DNA from: Oscillospiraceae bacterium
GTDB lineage: Bacteria; Bacillota; Clostridia; UBA1381
NCBI GenBank assembly: GCA_022509025.1
Contig: JAFLUB010000004.1
Location: forward strand, 1-64,000
Length of the DNA stretch: 64,000 nt
Direction: 5' to 3'
Of this stretch, positions 27,210 to 36,451 are shown piece by piece. Every line of letters starts with the position of its first letter. Positions within the stretch are counted from its first letter, which is position 1. A model generated the notes under the pieces. That model saw nothing but the letters and a program-made list of their open reading frames with translations. It made no database searches and had not been told where the DNA came from. Position numbers and translations under genes: made by a program.

Positions 27210-30200
27210 ATGAAAAAAGTTATTTCAGTTTTACTGACTATATCAATGCTTTGCGCAGCCGTGTCTGTGGCAGGTGAAGTAAATAAAAAGATACCCGGTC
27301 AGAACGGAATTCTATACAGCCAGGATTCTACGACAAGACAGATGGAAACTCTCAATCGCGGACTATACATACAAAACACCGCAGGAGGAAACTACCTGTC
27401 ATGGCGTTTATTTGCTGAGGAGGATATGGTGTACGGTACTGCCCGGAGCAATGTAGCATTTAAGATTTACAAAAATGGAACACATATTGCAACCGAGGAG
27501 TTTTCCACGAACTACACCGATGAGAGCGGTAAAATTACGGACACTTATTCTGTTGCGCCGGTTGTAAACGGCGTTGAGGGCGATAAGTGCGCAGAGGTAA
27601 CGCCAAAATCAGGTACATATTTTGATATACCTGTTGAAAAACCGGCGGCGGTAAGCTTACCGAGAGTCATATCCTATAGAACATCAAGAGAAACAAAGGC
27701 AACAAATCATTTTACAAAGCTTGCAGCCGGTCAGCCGGATAGCGATAGTGATATAATAGACGATTGGAGAAATGAGGAGACGGCTTATACAGATTACAAT
27801 TATACAATAGGCGATACTTCCGTAGGCGACGTTGACGGCGACGGAGAGTACGAGCTTATTGTAAAATGGGACTGTAATGCCCAGGACAACTCGCTTTTGG
27901 GAGTTACCGGCAATGTCTATATTGACGCGTACAAAATGGATGGAACAGGTAAAAAGCTGTGGCGCATCGATTTAGGTACAAATATAAGAGCGGGCGCGCA
28001 TTACACGCAGTTTTTAGTATATGACTTTGACGGAGACGGCAAAGCTGAAGTAATGTGTAAAACAGCGCCCGGTTCAAAGGACAGTAATGGCGATTATGTA
28101 ACAAAGGCGAGCCATGTAAAAGAAATACAAAATGTTTCAGACGCGGATAATGAAGCGGATTTACGTAATGGCAGCGGATACATACTCGAGGGAGAAGAAT
28201 ATTTCACGGTATTTAACGGTTTGACGGGTGTGGCTATGGACACCATTTACTATCCCGTGCAGAGGGTAAGCGCGGCGGTATGGGGCGATACCTACGGAAA
28301 CCGCCTTGACAGATATATCGCAAGCGTTGCATATCTCGACGGAGAAAAGCCGTACGCGGTTTATATGCGCGGATATTATTTCGGACAGAGTAATAGGCAG
28401 CGCACAGGTATTTGCGCGATAGACTATACAGACGGCAAATTGAACTGCGATTATATCTTTGATACGGAAAAGGGTCAGCCGGGTTATTATGAAGGCGCAT
28501 ATCAGTATGTCGGACAGGGTAACCATAACTGTACTGTGGCAGACGTGGATAATGACGGTAAGGACGAATTTATCACAGGCGCGCTTTGTATGGAGGTTAA
28601 TGACAACAATGAGTTTAAGCCGCGCTGGTGTACATATTTGCAGCATGGTGACGCGCTACATATAGGTAACTATGACCCGACGAATAATTTTCTTGAATTC
28701 TTTACTGTACATGAGGATGGCAACTGGATAAATAATCTGAGCGGCAAAGACGTTACATTGGACTTCGGTATGTCTGTAATTAACGCTAATACAGGTGAAA
28801 TAGTATTCCATCAGCCGGCAAGCAATGATACGGGCAGAGGCATGATGGCAAATATCGGCGCCGGCGGATATTATCAGATAACCTCTTCTGCCGGAAACTA
28901 CCGCGCGGACGGCGGTGAAAGCTTTACTGAAGCCAGCTACGGAATGAGCCAGAACTTCCGTATATTCTGGGACGGTGACCTGTACGATGAGCTTCTTGAC
29001 GGAACAAGCATAACTGACTGGGATGGTTCAAGAATGAAGTCAATATTCAATGCTACAGGCTGTACGCGCGTAGTGGCGAATGATTCCAAAAACACTCCGG
29101 CGCTACAGGCGGACTTGTTCGGCGACTGGCGCGAGGAGGTTGTGTATCCTACATCGGACAATGAAAATCTACGTGTGTTCGCTACAGATATATCGACAGA
29201 ATATAAGCTGAAAACGCTTATGTCAGACGGTATATACAGAAGCGGAGTTGCAGCTGAGCAGACAGCATACAATCAGCCGCCGCATGTAAGTATGTACATG
29301 GACAAACAGGTTATTGAGGGTGAATTTAATAAGATTGAAATAGTACAGCCGCCGGTAAAAACTGAGTATGTAAAGGGTCAGCAGTTTGACATAACAGGAC
29401 TTGAAGTGCGCGGAGTTACAACGAGCGGAAAAATAGTAGACCTTGATAGTTTCACATTAAGCGGCTTTGATTCGAACACTGTAGGTTATCAGACTGTTAA
29501 GGTGAAGTCCGGAGATGTGGAAGGTGAATTTCAGGTTGTAGTTCGCGACGGAGAAACGTACTACAGTGATAATTTTGAAAGCTACACAAAAAGCAGCATT
29601 ACAATGACGAAGCAAAGCAGAATCGCTCAGGAACAGACGCTGGGGAATTTAAATCTTGCAATCGGTGCGCGTAGCAGTGGCGGCGATAACAAGAGCGGCT
29701 TTGATATAGAACAACGCGATAATAATGTAATCTTGAACGCTATAGCAGGAAACTATGCAAGCGTAAAGCGAGGCGCATCATTCACTTTTAATTCTGAATG
29801 TAACATTCCGGTCTTCACGAGTCTCGGAGCAAATGAAAAATTGATAATAGATTTTTCGGCTTACTATAACAGTGACAGATCCGGCATGCAGATATACGGG
29901 GTAACAAATTCGACCGAGGGCACATCAGATAAAATGCCGTATGACCCGTATTTGTCCGTAAATCAAAACAGCGAAATCCCGCTTAAGGAATGGATTGAGG
30001 TAAAAATTGAAATTGATAATTCCATGAATGCTGTTTTAACAATAACTGACGCAGACGGAAAGATAGTTTCAACGAAGAACTTTAAAACTGAAAAAACGGC
30101 GATTGATAAGTTTGCATTTTATGTGGCAAGCGCATCTGCAAACGATGCTGCGATTCAGACAGATATAGGCGCGCTATCTGTATCAAAGATAGACACTACT

Positions 30201-30857
30201 GTGCCTGTACCGACACTAACTCCAACAGCGACACCGACTATAATACCAACGGAAACACCAACGGCGGTGCCAACATCAAGTCCGAGCATAGATCCGACAG
30301 CGGTGCCAACGGATACACCAAGTCCAACGGAGACAGTAATACCGACGCCGGATACAACACCTACTGTAACACCAACAGAGAATCCTACATCAAGCCCGAG
30401 CGTGATTCCAACAGAGAGTCCATCACCGAGTCCGAGTGTGATACCGACAGAGAGTCCCTTACCAAGTCCGAGCATAGATCCGGAAGAGAGCCCGACACCG
30501 ACACCGGGTGAATCAACAACTCCGATTGAAACGCCAAATCCGAGCCGGACCCCGGTTCCGGATGCTCCGTATATCCACATTTCATCTCCCTCGTTTACAC
30601 ATAATGAGGGTATACTCAAAGGAGAGGTTAAGGCAAGACTCAGAAATTATGACGGTGACGCGGTTCTTATTCTTGCTCTATATGATAACGATAACAGACT
30701 GATTGGTGTTCAATCAGCAGACGCGGATGGCGAAGTGACTTTTAATGTAGAATCAGACGATGTTACGGAATTCAGCTATAAAGTTTTTGCATGGGAGAAT
30801 TTTGACGGACAAAAACCTGTGTGCGCATATGGGTCAAAAGCTACGAAAGCTGATTAA
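27210..30857 (+). CDS. Secreted rhamnogalacturonan lyase, PL11, modular
   Basis: 1215 residues. After the signal peptide (1-22), a PL11 catalytic module (about 45-705) has an N-terminal Fn3-like part (METLNRGLYIQN, GNYLSWRLF) and propeller motifs such as VGDVDGDGEYELIVKWD, NIRAGAHYTQFLVYDFDGDG and FGDWREEVVYP. A bacterial Ig-like domain follows (about 708-780; GLEVRG, YQTVKVKSGD), then a beta-sandwich (about 785-990), a Pro/Thr/Ser linker (about 993-1110) and a short C-terminal domain (about 1120-1215) also present in the next gene. PL11 enzymes cleave the rhamnose-galacturonic acid backbone of rhamnogalacturonan I by beta-elimination with Ca2+. Confidence 0.92.
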   Translation: MKKVISVLLTISMLCAAVSVAGEVNKKIPGQNGILYSQDSTTRQMETLNRGLYIQNTAGGNYLSWRLFAEEDMVYGTARSNVAFKIYKNGTHIATEEFSTNYTDESGKITDTYSVAPVVNGVEGDKCAEVTPKSGTYFDIPVEKPAAVSLPRVISYRTSRETKATNHFTKLAAGQPDSDSDIIDDWRNEETAYTDYNYTIGDTSVGDVDGDGEYELIVKWDCNAQDNSLLGVTGNVYIDAYKMDGTGKKLWRIDLGTNIRAGAHYTQFLVYDFDGDGKAEVMCKTAPGSKDSNGDYVTKASHVKEIQNVSDADNEADLRNGSGYILEGEEYFTVFNGLTGVAMDTIYYPVQRVSAAVWGDTYGNRLDRYIASVAYLDGEKPYAVYMRGYYFGQSNRQRTGICAIDYTDGKLNCDYIFDTEKGQPGYYEGAYQYVGQGNHNCTVADVDNDGKDEFITGALCMEVNDNNEFKPRWCTYLQHGDALHIGNYDPTNNFLEFFTVHEDGNWINNLSGKDVTLDFGMSVINANTGEIVFHQPASNDTGRGMMANIGAGGYYQITSSAGNYRADGGESFTEASYGMSQNFRIFWDGDLYDELLDGTSITDWDGSRMKSIFNATGCTRVVANDSKNTPALQADLFGDWREEVVYPTSDNENLRVFATDISTEYKLKTLMSDGIYRSGVAAEQTAYNQPPHVSMYMDKQVIEGEFNKIEIVQPPVKTEYVKGQQFDITGLEVRGVTTSGKIVDLDSFTLSGFDSNTVGYQTVKVKSGDVEGEFQVVVRDGETYYSDNFESYTKSSITMTKQSRIAQEQTLGNLNLAIGARSSGGDNKSGFDIEQRDNNVILNAIAGNYASVKRGASFTFNSECNIPVFTSLGANEKLIIDFSAYYNSDRSGMQIYGVTNSTEGTSDKMPYDPYLSVNQNSEIPLKEWIEVKIEIDNSMNAVLTITDADGKIVSTKNFKTEKTAIDKFAFYVASASANDAAIQTDIGALSVSKIDTTVPVPTLTPTATPTIIPTETPTAVPTSSPSIDPTAVPTDTPSPTETVIPTPDTTPTVTPTENPTSSPSVIPTESPSPSPSVIPTESPLPSPSIDPEESPTPTPGESTTPIETPNPSRTPVPDAPYIHISSPSFTHNEGILKGEVKARLRNYDGDAVLILALYDNDNRLIGVQSADADGEVTFNVESDDVTEFSYKVFAWENFDGQKPVCAYGSKATKAD
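30200..30545 (+). repeat. Low-complexity Pro/Thr/Ser linker repeats
   Basis: The DNA encodes repeated PTxTP, SPSVIPTES and SPSxDP units inside the first PL11 lyase. The same DNA gives a long Gly/Val-rich antisense frame that is an artefact of the repeats. Confidence 0.85.
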
Positions 30858-30883
30858 TTTTGTATATAATTCATAAAGATTAC

Positions 30884-30912
30884 TTGAAAACCTGAGGAAT
30901 ATATAGTAAAAT
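30884..30912 (+). promoter_or_regulatory. Promoter of the second PL11 gene
   Basis: TTGAAA (30884-30889), a 17-base spacer, TAAAAT (30907-30912). Confidence 0.65.
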
Positions 30913-30949
30913 ATAAGTAGTATTATATATTTTGAAGGGAGAGTAAATT

Positions 30950-33319
30950 ATGAAAAAACGATTAATCAGTATAATCGTGAGTACGGCGATGACAATGTCA
31001 GCATTTGCTGCCCTTGCTGTTCCGGTGGGAGTTTCAGCGGCGGATAATGACGGCGCGCGGCAGATGGAGAAGTTGAACCGCGGACTCGTGGCGGTCAAGA
31101 CCGGCAAAAGCGGCAATGGAGTTTATTTGTCATGGAGACTTTTAGGTGATGAAAGCCTTTCAAATCAGGCATTCGCTATTTATAAGAATAACAAAACAGA
31201 TCCTATATATACGACAGCAGCAGACGGCGCGACCAACTACACGGACCCGAACGGCACAGCGACAGACAAATACAAGGTTTTGCCGGTCGGAGCGTCGGAA
31301 GCGCAGATTGCGGCAGAGCCTGCGGTAACTCCATGGGATGGCAGTCACTATGCAAACTACGGTGACAGCACATATGCGTTAAATCAGACATCATATATAG
31401 ATATTCCCGTATCACCGCCGGGAACAATATACGAGCCTAACGATATGAGCGTAGGCGACCTTGACGGCGACGGTGAATATGAATATATTTTGAAATGGGA
31501 CCCGTCAGACTCTCAGGATAATTCCTATCCAGGAAAAACAAGCAATGTATATATAGACGCGTACGAACTTGACGGAACGCTTATGTGGAGATTGGATTTA
31601 GGCTGTAATATCCGCGCGGGCGCGCATTATACGCAGTTTATGGTATACGACTTTGACGGTGACGGTTGCGCTGAGATTGCGTTCAAAACTGCGCCCGGTT
31701 CAAAGGATGGAAACGGAAATTACGTTTCGGCTGTAGGAAACAATATTACAGCAGGAGATGATAGCAAGGATTACAGAACAATATCGGACTCAAACACTGA
31801 TGGTATGGTTTTGAGCGGTCCGGAGTGGCTCACGATATTCAACGGAAAGACCGGCGCGGCAATGCAGACAGTTGATTATGATCCGCCCAGAAGCATAAAA
31901 CCACAGTCGAGCAAAAGTAGCGGCTGGGGAGATGACTACGGTAACAGAAGTGAGAGATATCTTGCGGGTGTGGCATATCTTGACGGAAAAACTCCAAGTC
32001 TTATTGAGTGCCGCGGATATTATACATACGCGTATGTCACAGCATACACATGGGACGGAACAAACCTGACCGAGCAGTGGATAAGCAAGAATGAAAACGG
32101 AAACAGCTGGGTAGAGGACGGTAAAGGAAATAAAATCAGAACCTCGAAGAATAAATACTCTCTCTACGGACAGGGCGCGCACAGCATTTCAGTAGCAGAC
32201 GTGGATAACGACGGTTATGACGAAATCATATTCGGTTCGGCTGTGCTTGACCATGACGGTACAGTTCTCTATTCCGACGGACGCGGTCACGGTGACGCGC
32301 TTCATGTTTCAGACTTTGATAATGACGGTAACCAGGAAATTTTCATGGTGCACGAGGAAGGTAAAGGTACGAAAGGAACTATTCCGTACGCTATTGATAT
32401 AAAAAGATATACTAACGGAACTATGACAGATGTCATGAAACAGGGAGCTGAGGGAGACGTAGGCAGAGGAATTATTGGTAACTTTGTCGATCAATCCGAT
32501 GCAACGGCTGTGTTCTGGTCATCATCAGTTAACGGTGTGTTTAAACAGGACGGAACAACATATAACAATATGACTTCAAGACCTGCAAATGGCACTTCGT
32601 TTATCAATTTCGGTATTTACTGGGACGGTTCTCTTGACTGGGATTTGCTTGATTCTAACATGTTGGGCAAGCTTACACCTACAGGAATGAAGAGATTCCT
32701 ATGGGGAAGAAATAACGCGTCATATTTCCCGGGCGCGTCAGCGAATAATGATTCAAAGAATACTCCGTGTCTCTCGGCTGATATATTCGGTGACTGGAGA
32801 GAAGAAGTGATTTTCAAAACAGGTAATGATAATTTAAGAATATATATGTCATGCCTACCTACCGATTACCGTCTGACGACGCTTATGCATGACAGCCAGT
32901 ACCGCTGCGCGGTTGCATGGCAGAACGTAGGTTATAACCAGCCGCCGCACACAAGCTATTATATCGGTTCAGCATCACTGGCAAGCGGTAAGAATTATCT
33001 TGACCCGGCAGTTGAATTCACAAAGGTATATTATCCGGGAAGTGTTGCATTTATAAACAGAATTGCGGATACTCTTGAGATAAGTGACGGAATGCTCAAG
33101 GGAGATATTCAGGCAAAGCTTGAAAATTATGATGATAAAGCGAAGCTTATTCTTGCTGTATATGATGATAATAAACTGATTGATATTCAGTTAAAAGACG
33201 CGGACGGAGAAGTGACATTTAATGTGGAAATACCTGACGTAACAGTATACAATTATAAAATCATGGCATGGAATGATTTGAAAAACTGCGAACCTTTATG
33301 TGAGTATAAATCGAAATAA
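30950..33319 (+). CDS. Secreted rhamnogalacturonan lyase, PL11, compact form
   Basis: 789 residues. A signal peptide (1-27) is followed by a PL11 catalytic module (about 35-690) with ARQMEKLNRGLVAVKTG, VGDLDGDGEYEYILKWDPSD, NIRAGAHYTQFMVYDFDGDG, a VADVDNDGYDEIIFG calcium-type loop, and FGDWREEVIFKTGNDNLRIY. The last 90 residues are the same C-terminal module as in the larger PL11 (LKGDIQAKLENYDDKAKLIL, DADGEVTFNVE, YKIMAWNDL). It lacks the Ig-like domain and the long linker of its neighbour. Two PL11 enzymes of different architecture suggest division of labour, for example long chains against released oligomers. SD GGGAG is present. Confidence 0.92.
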   Translation: MKKRLISIIVSTAMTMSAFAALAVPVGVSAADNDGARQMEKLNRGLVAVKTGKSGNGVYLSWRLLGDESLSNQAFAIYKNNKTDPIYTTAADGATNYTDPNGTATDKYKVLPVGASEAQIAAEPAVTPWDGSHYANYGDSTYALNQTSYIDIPVSPPGTIYEPNDMSVGDLDGDGEYEYILKWDPSDSQDNSYPGKTSNVYIDAYELDGTLMWRLDLGCNIRAGAHYTQFMVYDFDGDGCAEIAFKTAPGSKDGNGNYVSAVGNNITAGDDSKDYRTISDSNTDGMVLSGPEWLTIFNGKTGAAMQTVDYDPPRSIKPQSSKSSGWGDDYGNRSERYLAGVAYLDGKTPSLIECRGYYTYAYVTAYTWDGTNLTEQWISKNENGNSWVEDGKGNKIRTSKNKYSLYGQGAHSISVADVDNDGYDEIIFGSAVLDHDGTVLYSDGRGHGDALHVSDFDNDGNQEIFMVHEEGKGTKGTIPYAIDIKRYTNGTMTDVMKQGAEGDVGRGIIGNFVDQSDATAVFWSSSVNGVFKQDGTTYNNMTSRPANGTSFINFGIYWDGSLDWDLLDSNMLGKLTPTGMKRFLWGRNNASYFPGASANNDSKNTPCLSADIFGDWREEVIFKTGNDNLRIYMSCLPTDYRLTTLMHDSQYRCAVAWQNVGYNQPPHTSYYIGSASLASGKNYLDPAVEFTKVYYPGSVAFINRIADTLEISDGMLKGDIQAKLENYDDKAKLILAVYDDNKLIDIQLKDADGEVTFNVEIPDVTVYNYKIMAWNDLKNCEPLCEYKSK

Positions 33320-33390
33320 ACATTAAAGTCCTGTTTATCGGACACCGTATTATATATAATATAATCATGATAACGGTAGCATGAGGATAA

Positions 33391-33490
33391 CGTGAAAAAT
33401 GAGCAGCGCATCTCACCCTTTTTCGGAACCCAACGTATCCGCATACGACTGCGTTCCTCAAAAGGGCAATCTGCTTGCTCCCCGGTTGCA
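33391..33490 (+). repeat. 100-bp intercistronic repeat, copy C
   Basis: Read on this strand it runs GAAAAATGAGCAGCGCATC, CACCC, CGGAACCC, a loop with GTATCCGCATACGAC, GTTCCTC and GGCAATCTGCTTGCTC. It is the reverse complement of copies A (61841) and B (39671). In all three cases the element follows a gene of the same orientation. The inner arms pair (GGAAC/GTTCC) around a conserved loop. Confidence 0.8.
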
Positions 33491-33577
33491 TGGGCGAGCA
33501 GCAAATGTAATTTGTGACCAGCCTTTCCCACGTTATAATCTGTGTCGCTGCAAGGCAGCGGAATGGAGGATAAAACA

Positions 33578-33649
33578 GTGATTATATTAGGTTCAATTTT
33601 ACTCAGTGCCGGCATGACAATGCTGTTGGTGCTAAAAATAAAAGAATAA
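33578..33649 (+). CDS. 23-residue membrane microprotein
   Basis: GTG start at 33578 with TGGAGGA seven bases upstream. The product, MIILGSILLSAGMTMLLVLK followed by IKE, is one hydrophobic helix with a short basic end. The stop codon runs directly into a perfect terminator stem. SD, single helix and terminator together fit a real micropeptide gene, perhaps a regulator of a membrane complex or a toxin-like peptide. No family was recognised. Confidence 0.5.
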   Translation: MIILGSILLSAGMTMLLVLKIKE

Positions 33650-33686
33650 AAATTGAGCGTATCAAATTTTGGTACGCTCAATTTTT
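33649..33686 (+). terminator. Terminator after the microprotein
   Basis: A perfect 13-bp stem (AAAATTGAGCGTA with its complement, 33649-33661 and 33673-33685) has an 11-base loop and a short T run. Confidence 0.9.
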
Positions 33687-33768
33687 GTCTGTTCATAATT
33701 TCCGTATTTCACACACATTTCCCAAGCGGCATATAATACATCATGAAATAATCAAGGAGGTCAGGAAA

Positions 33769-35619
33769 ATGTGCGGAATATGCGGATTTATAAATTTTAA
33801 GACAAACCTTGTAAAAGACGAGGCAAAAAACAAAGCAATCGCTCATAGTATGGCGGAAAGTATACGTCACCGCGGACCTGATTCATGGGGTGAATGGGCA
33901 GGGGAGCATATAGTTTTTGCTCACAGCCGTCTGGCGGTTATAGATGTTGAAAACGGACTTCAGCCGATGAAGCGTACCGTGGCAGGTCATGAATTTGTGA
34001 TTACATATAACGGTGAACTGTATAATACATCCGATTTGAGAGATAAACTCATTTCCTACGGCTATGAGTTCACTACCACTTCCGATACAGAGGTGCTTCT
34101 GTACGCATACATACATTACGGTGAAAAATGCGCCCAAATGCTTAATGGGATATACGCGTTTGTAATCTGGGATTCCATGCGTCAAAGAGTTTTTGCATGC
34201 CGTGACAGGTTCGGCGTAAAGCCGTTTTTTTATACAGTAAAAGACGATGTGACGGTATTCGCATCGGAGCTTAAAGCGCTGTTCAAATACCCAGGTATAG
34301 AGCCTGAGCTTGATAAAACGGGTCTGTGTGAGCTGTTTGCCCTGAGCCCTGCCAGAACTCAGGGTATCGGAGTGTTCAGGGACGTTCTGGAGCTGCGGCC
34401 GGCGCGCTATATGATTATAGACCGCGGCGGTACAAGAATAAAAAAATACTGGTCACTTAAAAGTCATGAGCATACCGATAACTATGAGGATACCATTGAT
34501 AATGTCCGTTCGCTTGTGTATGACACGGTAAAGCGTCAGCTTATTTCAGATGTGCCGATTGCAACATTTCTTTCAGGAGGTCTGGATTCAAGCGTGATAA
34601 CGGCAATCGGGGCAATGGAAAAGGCAAAAAAAGGAGAGCGTCTTTCTACCTATTCGTTCGATTATGAGGGGAATAATAAGTATTTCAAAGCGTCGCGCTT
34701 CCAGCCTGACAGCGACAGCCAATGGGTGCCGCGTATGGTGGAGGAATTTAACACAAACCATACATATCTTGTATGTCCGAACAGCGCCCTAACTGAGCTT
34801 TTAGAGGAGGCTTTAAAGGCTAAGGATTTACCGGGTATGGCGGATGTTGACGCGTCGCTTCTGTATTTCTGCCGTGAAGTGAAGAAAAACCACACGGTTG
34901 TTCTGTCAGGAGAATGTTCGGATGAAATTTTCGGCGGATACCCGTGGTTTCGTGAGAAGAAAGCGTTTGAAACTCCCGCGTTCCCGTGGTGTTATGACTT
35001 ATCGCTGCGTAATAATATCCTTCTTCCGTCTGTCCGCGAAACGCTTGACCTTGACGGATATTCACGTATGCGCTACGATGAAAGTATAGCAGAGGTTCCC
35101 GTGTTTGACGGTGACAGCGCAGAAGAAAAGCGCCGCCGTGAGATTTCATATCTGAATATAAACTGGTTCATGACAAATCTTCTGGATAGAAAGGACAGAA
35201 TGAGCATGGCGAGCGGGTTAGAGGTCAGAGTGCCGTTCTGCGACCACCGCCTTGTTGAATATGTATGGAACATTCCGTGGGAAATGAAGAATAAGGATAA
35301 CGTATCAAAAAATGTCCTGCGTGAGGCGGCAAAGGGAATTTTGCCGGAGGATGTCAGACTCAGGAAAAAGAGCCCGTATCCGAAAACTCATAATCCGCAT
35401 TATGAGGAAGCGGCAAAGGAATTGCTTGATGGAGTTATTTCCAACCCGAACGCGCCTATTCTGTCGCTTTGCGACAGGGAAAAGCTCCGGGCGCTGCTTA
35501 ACGGTTCGTCTGATTACGGAAAGCCGTTCTTCGGTCAGCTTATGGCAGGGCCGCAGTTTATCGGTTATATTCTGCAAATGAACTATCTGCTTAAGGATTA
35601 TAAAGTGAAAATAATGTAA
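33769..35619 (+). CDS. asnB: Asparagine synthase (glutamine-hydrolysing)
   Basis: 616 residues. The ATG at 33769 is preceded by AAGGAGG and encodes MCGICGF, giving the Cys2 N-terminal nucleophile needed for glutaminase activity after Met removal; the longer frame would bury it. The glutaminase domain (1-210) has RHRGPDSWG and AHSRLAVID. The synthetase domain (about 225-616) has the ATP-pyrophosphatase loop FLSGGLDSSV, YSFDYEG, and LSGECSDEIFGGYPWF. It converts aspartate, glutamine and ATP to asparagine. The gene stands alone; a long hairpin separates it from the convergent bioY gene. Confidence 0.95.
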   Translation: MCGICGFINFKTNLVKDEAKNKAIAHSMAESIRHRGPDSWGEWAGEHIVFAHSRLAVIDVENGLQPMKRTVAGHEFVITYNGELYNTSDLRDKLISYGYEFTTTSDTEVLLYAYIHYGEKCAQMLNGIYAFVIWDSMRQRVFACRDRFGVKPFFYTVKDDVTVFASELKALFKYPGIEPELDKTGLCELFALSPARTQGIGVFRDVLELRPARYMIIDRGGTRIKKYWSLKSHEHTDNYEDTIDNVRSLVYDTVKRQLISDVPIATFLSGGLDSSVITAIGAMEKAKKGERLSTYSFDYEGNNKYFKASRFQPDSDSQWVPRMVEEFNTNHTYLVCPNSALTELLEEALKAKDLPGMADVDASLLYFCREVKKNHTVVLSGECSDEIFGGYPWFREKKAFETPAFPWCYDLSLRNNILLPSVRETLDLDGYSRMRYDESIAEVPVFDGDSAEEKRRREISYLNINWFMTNLLDRKDRMSMASGLEVRVPFCDHRLVEYVWNIPWEMKNKDNVSKNVLREAAKGILPEDVRLRKKSPYPKTHNPHYEEAAKELLDGVISNPNAPILSLCDREKLRALLNGSSDYGKPFFGQLMAGPQFIGYILQMNYLLKDYKVKIM

Positions 35620-35627
35620 ATTATAGT

Positions 35628-35790
35628 ATTCGCAAAGCGAATACCGGTGTACGGCGTGCCGAAAAATGTAACAAGACACATTAATGCGGTAATAGCTCGT
35701 CCTGTTGCCGTGGGTAACATCCTCTCACACCCCGGAGAGCGAGGTGTTACGGGGTGTTCGAGGATATCACCCACAGCAACTCCGATGTTT
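35628..35790. terminator. Palindrome and long nested hairpin between convergent asnB and bioY
   Basis: GTATTCGC-AAA-GCGAATAC is a perfect 8-bp stem with a three-base loop near 35627-35645. Further on, a 21-base arm (GTTGCCGTGGGTAACATCCTC split by two or three mismatches) pairs across 35703-35783, enclosing a second stem ACACCCCG/CGGGGTGT. It probably acts as a two-way transcription barrier; no T-run is obvious. Confidence 0.5.
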
Positions 35791-35818
35791 ATCGCACACG
35801 CACAAACTACAATTTATC

Positions 35819-36358
35819 TCAGTTAATAATTTTTCCAAGCGCTTTTTTCAATGTGTATCCGAGATATGCTGCAATAAGCGATTTAGCTATGTCAAACGGT
35901 ATAAACGGTATTACGCATGAAAGAAGCGCTCCTGATAAATTCACTTTTTGGACAAGCATAAACTGTATCGTTCCGAGCGCGTAGCCTATAATTGCTCCGC
36001 CTGAACATACAAAGAACATTTTAAGCATAGCAAGCCATTTATTCTGTGGAACTTTTGTAGTCAGTATTCCGATAAAAAGCGCCATAAATATGTATGACCA
36101 GATATATCCGCCGGTGGGACCTAAAAGCACCTGAAACCCACCTCTGAAGTTTGAGAATACCGGCAGACCTACAGTACCGAGCAGAATAAATATTGCTACC
36201 GAAGCAGTACCCTTTTTCGGACCCAGTATTATAGCTACAAGGAAAACCCCGAGAAATCCAAGCGTTACGGGTACAATACCCGTCGGTATAGTTATCATCG
36301 AAAATACACATAAAATCGCCGCGAATACCGCGCAGACTGTTATTGTTTTTGTTTTCAT
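35819..36358 (-). CDS. bioY: Biotin ECF transporter S component
   Basis: 179 residues from the ATG at 36358, which has GGAGGAAG upstream; the track-length form adds five codons without support. Six helices; BioY hallmarks include GGFQVLLGPTGGYIWSYIFM in the middle and a C-terminal FIPFDIAKSLIAAYLG. It binds biotin outside the cell and works with a shared EcfA/A'/T module encoded elsewhere. A BirA operator overlaps the promoter, which agrees with the biotin assignment. Confidence 0.95.
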   Translation of the reverse strand: MKTKTITVCAVFAAILCVFSMITIPTGIVPVTLGFLGVFLVAIILGPKKGTASVAIFILLGTVGLPVFSNFRGGFQVLLGPTGGYIWSYIFMALFIGILTTKVPQNKWLAMLKMFFVCSGGAIIGYALGTIQFMLVQKVNLSGALLSCVIPFIPFDIAKSLIAAYLGYTLKKALGKIIN

Positions 36359-36387
36359 ATACTTCCTCCACAAGTAAGTTTTTTCTT

Positions 36388-36443
36388 AGTATAATATATA
36401 AAATGGAATTTGTCAACCATTAAAATAAAATTAAGGTTTACAA
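36388..36443 (-). promoter_or_regulatory. bioY promoter with BirA operator
   Basis: TTGTCAACC (36410-36418), 16 bases, GGTTTACAA (36435-36443) fits the Firmicutes BirA inverted repeat (TTGTTAACC-N14-16-GGTTAACAA). On the minus strand TTGACA (36416-36411), a 17-base spacer and TATACT (36393-36388) form the promoter, and the -35 lies inside one half-site. Biotinyl-AMP-bound BirA would block RNA polymerase when biotin is plentiful. Confidence 0.88.
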
Positions 36444-36451
36444 TTTAAATA

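Noticed and set aside
30155-30619. 154-codon Gly/Val-rich frame on the minus strand.
   Set aside because: It is the antisense image of the Pro/Thr/Ser linker codons of the PL11 gene, with no SD and no independent support. The same applies to the minus-strand frames across 19.4-19.7 kb and 20.1-20.4 kb.
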